Assembly (NCBI GenBank): GCA_905235835.1
Contig: CAJONQ010000023.1
Location: forward strand, 1 to 50,766
Length of the DNA: 50,766 nt
Origin: an uncultured Prevotella sp.
Lineage (GTDB): Bacteria > Bacteroidota > Bacteroidia > Bacteroidales > Bacteroidaceae
Direction of reading: 5' to 3'
Positions 44,971 through 50,766 of the stretch are shown here, in pieces (positions within the stretch are counted from its first letter, which is position 1; every line of letters starts with the position of its first letter). A program made the translations under genes and the position numbers. The notes under the pieces are model-generated. The model was given only the letters and a program-made list of their open reading frames with translations, made no database searches and was not told the origin of the DNA.

Positions 44971-45938
44971 GTGGTGAGGAGGTCGACGAAGTCTGCTTTC
45001 ATGAGGTTCATGATGATGTCGTCAATGCGGTCTGGCAGGATACGGTTGATAGCGCCAGCCTCTAAGGGGACGTCCTTTAGTTTGCGGAGCAGTCCGTTAT
45101 CAAGGTCGCCCACAAGGAAGTAATCCCCCATCAGGTTCACACTCTTGATGATACCGTTCTTCACTTCGATGCGAGCCTCAAATTCGCCCACACCCTCTAT
45201 CCTCCGTTTCTTGATGACCGTGTAGCGTGGGTTCTTACCATAGATGAACTCCTCAGAAAGGTATTCCTGTTCCAGTTGCTCTATCTGTCGGATATCGTCC
45301 GCAGTCAGTGTCAGTTCCTCATCGCACAATTCCTTGCGTACGAACTGCTTGAACTCCTCGATGCTCAAGTTGATATGATTCTTCAGCACATCAATGTGCT
45401 GGTGGATACTCTGCACTCCCTTTGAGATCAGTTTCGTCGTGGGTGGGGTGAGTGAGCCAGCCATATTGAGCATGTCGGTGTCGTAGAGCATCGTGCCGTG
45501 TACGATGCTGCGCCCTGGTATCTTGTAGAAGGCGTTCCCCGACACCTTGCGATTGCCGATCATCACGTCATTACGTCCTGACGGTGAGGCGTCAACACCC
45601 AGCTTTTGGAGCATCAGCACCACCATTCCGATATATCTGTTAAAGGTGAAACCCACCTGTTCCTCGCTGGTGATGTATGAGAACATCACGTTATTCATGT
45701 CGGCATACACACAGCCTCCACCGCTCTTTCGCCGATACATCTGGATGTGGTGCTTACGACAGAAGTCGAGGTTCAGCTCGTTCTCTATCAGTTGGTTGCG
45801 TCCGAAGATGACGCTCGGCTCCACCTGCCACATGAAGAAGCAGTCCTCCGCCTCCACATGTCTTGCCACGTATTCCTCCATGGCAAGGTAGAACGAGAGT
45901 CTTCTTACTTTTTTCCCGGGCAGTGCGATGTAAAGCAT
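44967..45938 (-). CDS. lplA: Lipoate-protein ligase
   Basis: Attaches lipoate, via lipoyl-AMP, to carrier proteins such as GcvH. 323 residues with a signature region around FGRNQLIENELNLDFCRKHH, RRKSGGGCVYADMNNVMFSY and DASPSGRNDVMIGNRKVSGN, and a C-terminal accessory domain. First gene of the glycine cleavage operon, 32 nt after its -7 box. Its placement suggests that GcvH is loaded by a dedicated scavenging ligase; lipA/lipB are not in the window. Confidence 0.92.
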   Translation of the reverse strand: MLYIALPGKKVRRLSFYLAMEEYVARHVEAEDCFFMWQVEPSVIFGRNQLIENELNLDFCRKHHIQMYRRKSGGGCVYADMNNVMFSYITSEEQVGFTFNRYIGMVVLMLQKLGVDASPSGRNDVMIGNRKVSGNAFYKIPGRSIVHGTMLYDTDMLNMAGSLTPPTTKLISKGVQSIHQHIDVLKNHINLSIEEFKQFVRKELCDEELTLTADDIRQIEQLEQEYLSEEFIYGKNPRYTVIKKRRIEGVGEFEARIEVKNGIIKSVNLMGDYFLVGDLDNGLLRKLKDVPLEAGAINRILPDRIDDIIMNLMKADFVDLLTT

Positions 45939-45970
45939 AAATGATTGTTAGAATCTTCTGTATATTTTCC

Positions 45971-45979
45971 GCAAAGATA
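45971..45979 (-). promoter_or_regulatory. -7 box of the lplA-gcv operon
   Basis: Minus-strand TATCTTTGC, 32 bp before the lplA ATG. The leader is too short for a glycine riboswitch. Confidence 0.68.
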
Positions 45980-46150
45980 GTCAAAAACGAAGGGATATCC
46001 AAACGAAAATCAATATATTTTTTCGTTGTAAAGAAAACTTGTCGAAAAACGTGTATGGGATTTGTTGCATTCTAGGATTATAGGAAGCAAAAAAATACTC
46101 CGTCCCGGCAAAAAAGAAACGAGTTTCTTTGTTTTGCGCTCGACTTTTCG

Positions 46151-46159
46151 TATCTTTGC
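46151..46159 (+). promoter_or_regulatory. -7 box of nadB
   Basis: TATCTTTGC, 19 bp before the ATG, with TTTTG about 20 bp upstream. A small hairpin (AAAGAAA/TTTCTTT) lies just before, near 46115. Confidence 0.68.
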
Positions 46160-46178
46160 AACATAATTTACTACTTCA

Positions 46179-47768
46179 ATGGTTTACAAATACGATTTCC
46201 TGGTTATAGGTGCTGGTGTGGCGGGTATGAGCTACGCCCTCAAGATTGCCCGTGCTAACAAAGGCAAAGTATGTATGATCTGCAAGACCTCCCTGGACGA
46301 GGCGAATACCTCATTCGCACAAGGTGGTGTGGCAAGTGTGACTAACCTGAAGGTGGATACCTTCGACAAGCATATCGCTGACACGATTATCGCCGGCGAC
46401 TATATCTCCGACCGTAAAGCGGTGGAGCAGGTGGTACGCAACGCTCCTGAGCAGATTCAGGAACTTGTCAACTGGGGGGTGAACTTCGATAAGAACGAGC
46501 AAGGAGATTTCGACCTGCACCGTGAGGGTGGACACTCTGAGTTCCGCATCCTGCACCATGCCGATGATACTGGTGCGGAGATACAGCGTGGACTGATGGA
46601 GGCAGTAAGGAATCATCCAAACATTGATATTAAAGAGAACCATTTTGCCGTGGAGATTATCACGCAGCACCATCTGGGTGTCCGTGTGACCCGTCGCTCT
46701 CCCCATATCCAGTGTTATGGCGCTTACGTGCTGAATCCCCAGAAGCCCAAGGTTGACACCTATCTCGCTAAGGTCACCGTGATGTGTACAGGTGGCTGTG
46801 GTGCCGTTTATCTTACCACATCGAATCCTGTCATTGCCACAGGTGATGGTATTGCGATGGTCTATCGTGCCAAGGGAACGGTTGCCGACATGGAGTTCGT
46901 ACAGTTCCACCCCACCGTCTTGCATAACCCCAATGAGACACATCCTGCCTACCTTATCACAGAGGCGATGCGTGGCTATGGCGGTATTCTGAAACTGCCC
47001 AATGGAGAGACCTTCATGGAGAAATATGATGAGCGTCTGTCGTTAGCTCCTCGTGATATTGTGGCTCGTGCGATCGATAAGGAGATGAAGATTCACGGTA
47101 TCGACCATGTCTGTCTTGACGTGACCCATAAGCCTGCCGAGGAGACGCGTCACCATTTCCCCAATATCTATCAGAAATGTCTTAGCATGGGTATCGACAT
47201 CACGACCGACTATATCCCCGTACGTCCTGCTGCCCACTATATGTGTGGTGGCATCAAGGTCGACCTCAACGGACAGTCGTCTATTGAACGGCTCTATGCC
47301 TTGGGAGAATGCTCTTGCACAGGTCTGCATGGTGGTAACCGCCTTGCATCCAACTCCCTTATCGAGGCGGTAGTCTATGCTGATGCCGCCGCCAAGCACT
47401 CTTTGCAGCATATCGAAGAGTACGACTATAATTTAGGGGTGCCAGAGTGGAACGACGAGGGTACGATGACGAATGAGGAGAAGGTGCTGATCACCCAGTC
47501 GGTCAAGGAGGTGGCACTGATTATGTCCAACTATGTGGGCATCGTCCGCAGTGACTTACGTCTGCATCGTGCATGGGACCGTCTCGACATGCTCTATGAG
47601 GAGACGGAGCGTCTCTTCAAACGTGTGAAGGCAAGTCGCGACATCTGTGAGCTTCGTAACATGATCAATGTCGGCTACCTCATCACCCGCTGGGCATTGG
47701 AGCGTAAGGAGTGCCGAGGGTTGCACTTCACCACCGATTATCCCCTGCATGCTTACGACAAGAAATAA
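46179..47768 (+). CDS. nadB: L-aspartate oxidase
   Basis: FAD enzyme that oxidises aspartate to iminoaspartate, the first step of de novo NAD synthesis. 529 residues. FAD loop is VIGAGVAGMSYALKIA near the start. TSFAQGGVASV, HREGGHSEFRILHH and FHPTVLHN follow, and then the conserved RPAAHYMCGGIKVDLNGQSS and LGECSCTGLHGGNRLASNSL. The helical C-terminal domain is present. nadA and nadC are not in the window. Its stop overlaps the next start by one base (TAATG). Confidence 0.95.
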   Translation: MVYKYDFLVIGAGVAGMSYALKIARANKGKVCMICKTSLDEANTSFAQGGVASVTNLKVDTFDKHIADTIIAGDYISDRKAVEQVVRNAPEQIQELVNWGVNFDKNEQGDFDLHREGGHSEFRILHHADDTGAEIQRGLMEAVRNHPNIDIKENHFAVEIITQHHLGVRVTRRSPHIQCYGAYVLNPQKPKVDTYLAKVTVMCTGGCGAVYLTTSNPVIATGDGIAMVYRAKGTVADMEFVQFHPTVLHNPNETHPAYLITEAMRGYGGILKLPNGETFMEKYDERLSLAPRDIVARAIDKEMKIHGIDHVCLDVTHKPAEETRHHFPNIYQKCLSMGIDITTDYIPVRPAAHYMCGGIKVDLNGQSSIERLYALGECSCTGLHGGNRLASNSLIEAVVYADAAAKHSLQHIEEYDYNLGVPEWNDEGTMTNEEKVLITQSVKEVALIMSNYVGIVRSDLRLHRAWDRLDMLYEETERLFKRVKASRDICELRNMINVGYLITRWALERKECRGLHFTTDYPLHAYDKK

Positions 47769-48985
47769 TGAGAAGACTGAAGATATTATTCCTTTTACTA
47801 GTTGTTTCCGTCTGCGCGATGGCACAGACGGAAGAGCTTGATACGCTTTGTGCCGATACCGTAGAGGTGGCACTGCCGTGGCCCCAGAATATCCAGTACA
47901 GACTCGACTCGCTGATGCAGTCGAAACTCTTGGAGACCTCTATGGTCGGCATGGTAGTCTACGACCTCACAGCCGACTCTATATTATATAAGGTGAACGA
48001 GCGACAGACATTACGTCCTGCCTCTACGATGAAACTCGTCACGGCAATCACTGCACTCGACCGTCTTGGCGGCTCCTATCAGTTCCGTACCCAACTTTAC
48101 TATACAGGTAACATAGAGAATAACACCCTTAACGGTGACCTCTATTGCGTGGGTGGCTTTGATCCTGCCTTTAATGGTGACGACCTCCGTGCTTTTGTGG
48201 AGAGTGTCCACCAGATGGGGATTGATACCATTTGCGGACGTGTTGTTGCCGATCTCTCGATGAAGGATGCAGACCTGTTGGGAGAGGGATGGTGTTGGGA
48301 TGATGATAACCCGAAACTCTCTCCCTTGTCTATCGGACGTGATATCGAGTTCCTCGACCGCTTCGTCAAGAAACTGTCGGAAGATAGTATCTTCTTCGCA
48401 AGTATAAGACTCTCCAATGGCAGCCTGCCAGGCGATGCCCGTATCCTTTGTACTCGCACTCATACGATGGATCAGATTTTGCAACGGATGATGAAAGTCA
48501 GCGACAACTTCTATGCTGAGGCGATGTTCTACCAACTTGGTGCTGCCATAGGTCGCCGTCCTGCTCGTGCAAAGGATGCCGCCAGTGTCGTCAAACAGCT
48601 TATCCAGAAAGTGGGGAATGGTAAGAATCCTTATCGTGTCGCTGACGGCAGTGGATTGTCTCTGTATAACTATGTGACACCCGAGTTGGAGTTGCGGTTG
48701 CTTCGCTATGCCTACCGTAACTCGAATATCTATCAGCACCTGTTGCCCTCACTGCCCATCGCAGGAGTTGACGGTACGTTGAAGACCCGTATGAAAGGAA
48801 CCTTCGCTGAAGATAATGTGAAGGCGAAGACGGGTACGGTAACGGGTGTGTCAGCGCTTGCCGGCTATTGTACGGCGGCAAACGGACATCAGTTGTGTTT
48901 CTCCATCATGAACCAAGGTATTATGAAGTCTGATCCTGGACGTAATTTCCAAGATCAGGTATGTAATGCCCTATGTGCTCCTTAA
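47768..48985 (+). CDS. dacB: D-alanyl-D-alanine carboxypeptidase/endopeptidase, S13 (PBP4) family
   Basis: A periplasmic penicillin-binding protein that trims peptidoglycan peptides. Signal peptide MRRLKILFLLLVVSVCAMA, 405 residues. Active-site SxxK is S86-K89 in PASTMKL, SxN is in VSDNFYAEAM, and KTG is in VKAKTGTVTG. It is a compact S13 protein; the insert domains of E. coli PBP4 are shorter. A longer frame from 47711 overlaps nadB and lacks the signal peptide at its start; the ATG at 47768, coupled to the nadB stop, is preferred. Confidence 0.92.
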   Translation: MRRLKILFLLLVVSVCAMAQTEELDTLCADTVEVALPWPQNIQYRLDSLMQSKLLETSMVGMVVYDLTADSILYKVNERQTLRPASTMKLVTAITALDRLGGSYQFRTQLYYTGNIENNTLNGDLYCVGGFDPAFNGDDLRAFVESVHQMGIDTICGRVVADLSMKDADLLGEGWCWDDDNPKLSPLSIGRDIEFLDRFVKKLSEDSIFFASIRLSNGSLPGDARILCTRTHTMDQILQRMMKVSDNFYAEAMFYQLGAAIGRRPARAKDAASVVKQLIQKVGNGKNPYRVADGSGLSLYNYVTPELELRLLRYAYRNSNIYQHLLPSLPIAGVDGTLKTRMKGTFAEDNVKAKTGTVTGVSALAGYCTAANGHQLCFSIMNQGIMKSDPGRNFQDQVCNALCAP

Positions 48986-48989
48986 GAAG

Positions 48990-50096
48990 ATGAATACTGT
49001 CAAGATATATGTTGAGCAGTTGCTGGCTCAGATAGGACTTGCCACCGACTATATCCCTATCGTACGGCATGTCATATTGGTGATAATTACCATCCTCCTC
49101 GCATGGTTTATAGGTTGGTTGTTTAAGTTACTGATTCCATGGGTTACTAAGTTGACTAAGAAGACGGCAGCCAAATGGGACGATGTTGTCTTCAACGAGC
49201 GAGTGTTACACGCTGCTTGCCAGATTGTGCCTGCTATTGTCGTATGGATCGTTCTGCCCTCCGTGTTCGATGAGTATCCTACCGCCCATGAGGTGCTTGC
49301 CCGTCTGACGGCAATCTATATCACGGTAATGAGTGTGCGTACGGTAATCGTGATGATTAACTCTCTGAAACTCCTTGAAGGAAAGAAACGTACGGCGAAG
49401 CAACAGTATCTATATACTTTCTGTGGTGTACTGAAAATCATCCTGTTCTTCGTAGCGGCAATCATCGTCATTGCTATTGCCGTGAATAAAGACCCTTCTA
49501 CACTGCTTGCAGGATTGGGTGCCGCCTCTGCCATCCTGATGCTTGCCTTTCAGGATACCATCAAAGGACTGGTGGCAGGTATCCGTCTGACATCTAATGA
49601 GATGGTGGCAATCGGTGACCGTATCACTGTGTCCTCGGCAGGAGCCGACGGTATTGTGGAGGAGATCTCGCTGACAACGGTGAAGATACGTAATTTCGAC
49701 AATACCATCGTGACAGTCACTCCGCAGACCTTGGTCGACGGCTCGTTCCAGAACTGGAAGGGTGTGAAGGAGCGTGAGGGACGTAAGGCTGCGAGAAAGG
49801 TGTATTTCGATTTCCGTTCCCTGACGATTGACGAGGAGGGGGTGCCTAACCTGACTCGTTACAGGAAGCACATGGAGGAATGGCTTGCCCAGCAGGAGAA
49901 GGTGTTACCAGACAGTCCTATATTGGTACACCAGTTAGACGCTACCCCTACAGGATTGCCAGTGGAGTTTATGTTCTGGGTAAATGAGCAGGCTGCCATT
50001 CCCTTTGAACATGTTGTCTCGGAAATCATGGAATATGCGTATGCCGAGGCCACTGTCTTCGGGCTCCGTATCTATCAGCAGTTCCCTGAGCAATAG
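48990..50096 (+). CDS. MscS-family mechanosensitive channel, YbdG-like
   Basis: An inner-membrane protein of 368 residues. N-terminal helices include IPIVRHVILVIITILLAWFI and VLHAACQIVPAIVVWIVLPS. The pore-lining helix region is LAGLGAASAILMLAFQDTIK, followed by GLVAGIRLTSNEMVAIGDRI and the beta domain (SAGADGIVEEISLTTVKIRN). The latter sequences are closest to E. coli YbdG, a low-threshold osmotic-stress channel, not to MscS proper. The ATG at 48990 is 4 bp after the dacB stop; a longer frame from 48966 overlaps dacB and is not used. Confidence 0.88.
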   Translation: MNTVKIYVEQLLAQIGLATDYIPIVRHVILVIITILLAWFIGWLFKLLIPWVTKLTKKTAAKWDDVVFNERVLHAACQIVPAIVVWIVLPSVFDEYPTAHEVLARLTAIYITVMSVRTVIVMINSLKLLEGKKRTAKQQYLYTFCGVLKIILFFVAAIIVIAIAVNKDPSTLLAGLGAASAILMLAFQDTIKGLVAGIRLTSNEMVAIGDRITVSSAGADGIVEEISLTTVKIRNFDNTIVTVTPQTLVDGSFQNWKGVKEREGRKAARKVYFDFRSLTIDEEGVPNLTRYRKHMEEWLAQQEKVLPDSPILVHQLDATPTGLPVEFMFWVNEQAAIPFEHVVSEIMEYAYAEATVFGLRIYQQFPEQ

Positions 50097-50099
50097 TTC

Positions 50100-50264
50100 T
50101 CAAAAGCCTCTTTGTAAGTATCGGTGACACTCTAAACTAATCAAATATTCCGCCTTCTCGACAGCGGCAATAAACTTATTGTAGCGAATCGGTTTTAACA
50201 GAAAGTCAACCGCATTCACCTCATAACTCTCGAAAGCGTACTCCTTAAAGGCTGTCGTGAAAAT
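50100..50264 (-). pseudogene. Fragment of a LytTR-type response regulator receiver domain
   Basis: The minus strand reads IFTTAFKEYAFESYEVNAVD then FLLKPIRYNKFIAAVEKAEY before TGA, the end of a receiver domain with its conserved Lys-Pro loop. An in-frame stop (TAA) lies directly upstream, so the phospho-Asp half is gone. The LytTR DNA-binding domain is also missing. A short remnant with both ends lost. Confidence 0.8.
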
Positions 50265-50277
50265 TTAAACTAATTAG

Positions 50278-50286
50278 TATCTTTGT
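50278..50286 (+). promoter_or_regulatory. Orphan -7-like box
   Basis: TATCTTTGT facing a region with no credible reading frame. It may be a leftover promoter of a lost gene or the start of a small RNA. Confidence 0.3.
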
Positions 50287-50766
50287 CAAAAGGGTCATCA
50301 CGCGACCTACGTACAACAGAAAAACTCCCAAATTTGAAGGTATTAAACAGATAGGTTTGGCATGGTCGTTAATAATGAGATTGGGCAATAGAAGTCTGGC
50401 ACGATTAAAAACACTGATATTCGCTTGGCAGTAGACGGAAGAGAATGAATGCTATCTGAAACTAATGGCAGAACAGACACCAAAATAGTAGAACTCCTAT
50501 TTTTGATTTGAATATCAGTGAGTTACCTTTGAATAAGAAAGAAACAGGTAACACTTTAGAAACGAGAGGACTTACATATTCCTACACATTTCTCACCAAA
50601 CCAAAGAACGCTCATCTTGGGTGCCGCTCGGCAACGAAGGAGACGCTTGCTACCAACGGGACGCAAGAAAGGTACATAATAATCTCCTATTTGCCAAATA
50701 CTATCATACACTTTTTTCAAGTTTATTGCGATATTTGTTTTTATAGGCATACAATCTGCTCTGTTC
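50287..50766. other. Terminal region without a convincing gene
   Basis: No frame has recognisable family features. It holds an 11-bp perfect inverted repeat (CACTGATATTC at 50412-50422, GAATATCAGTG at 50510-50520), GTTACCT/AGGTAAC at 50522-50552, and a 64-codon minus-strand frame (50556-50750) ending VGICKSSRF that I cannot place. Probably decayed DNA, possibly a small non-autonomous element. Confidence 0.5.

Noticed and set aside
45939..46178. Glycine riboswitch upstream of the glycine cleavage operon
   Set aside because: The -7 box is only 32 bp from the lplA start, so the leader is too short for a glycine aptamer; no aptamer-like pairing seen.
50556..50750. 64-codon minus-strand frame
   Set aside because: No recognisable domain, weak start context and an odd basic/cysteine-rich end; not called as a gene without evidence of conservation.

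Overview
The window comes from the chromosome of a Bacteroidales bacterium, most likely Prevotellaceae. Three things support this: many promoters with the Bacteroidota -7 box (TAnnTTTGC) a short way upstream of start codons, a T9SS translocon gene (sprA/sov), and typical family markers (DUF3316, single-chain GlyRS, split glycine decarboxylase, meso-DAP dehydrogenase). Most genes are core housekeeping genes. There is no integrated phage, no recognisable transposase and no CRISPR array.

Layout: 1-5.2 kb purB, an RGG-rich RluB-type pseudouridine synthase, asnS and a small outer-membrane protein. 5.2-8.7 kb (minus) a CvfB-like S1 protein broken by an 8-bp duplication, a LolD-type ATPase and a CPA2 antiporter. 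8.7-10 kb asd and tRNA-Val/tRNA-Leu. 10-15.2 kb (minus) a GlsB-type membrane protein, a sensor remnant, parC/gyrA, DUF3316 and an S41 peptidase lipoprotein. 15.3-19.7 kb an HU-like protein, a palindromic repeat array, an S66 homologue that appears to lack catalytic residues, glyS and an FKBP lipoprotein. 19.7-22.6 kb an EamA exporter divergent from an ABC-type ATPase + DUF4435/TOPRIM pair that resembles PARIS/OLD-type defence modules. 22.5-28.2 kb (minus) the run dxs-trkA-trkH-manA, with manA frameshifted. 28.2-36.2 kb (minus) ruvA and sprA, with sprA frameshifted near its 3' end. 36.4-39.4 kb ddh, a Fur-family regulator and a GH28 enzyme. 39.4-45.9 kb (minus) a complete glycine cleavage set, lplA-gcvT-gcvH-gcvPA-gcvPB-lpd. 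46.2-50.1 kb nadB, dacB (PBP4) and a YbdG-like MscS channel. The last 0.67 kb holds a fragment of a LytTR-type response regulator and no convincing gene.

Main observations: (1) the ATPase/TOPRIM pair; (2) a nearly identical ~46-bp promoter module, with a GCAAAT..ATTTGC palindrome, in front of glyS and dxs; (3) arrays with a 9-bp period at at least seven gene edges, each with its own unit sequence, often encoding signal-peptide cores or C-terminal tails; (4) three frameshifted conserved genes (cvfB-like, manA, sprA), the first by an exact 8-bp tandem duplication; (5) an S66 carboxypeptidase homologue with Gly and Ser at the expected nucleophile and His positions; (6) a four-unit palindromic array after the HU-like gene. 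All calls are from reading the sequence; no database search was run.
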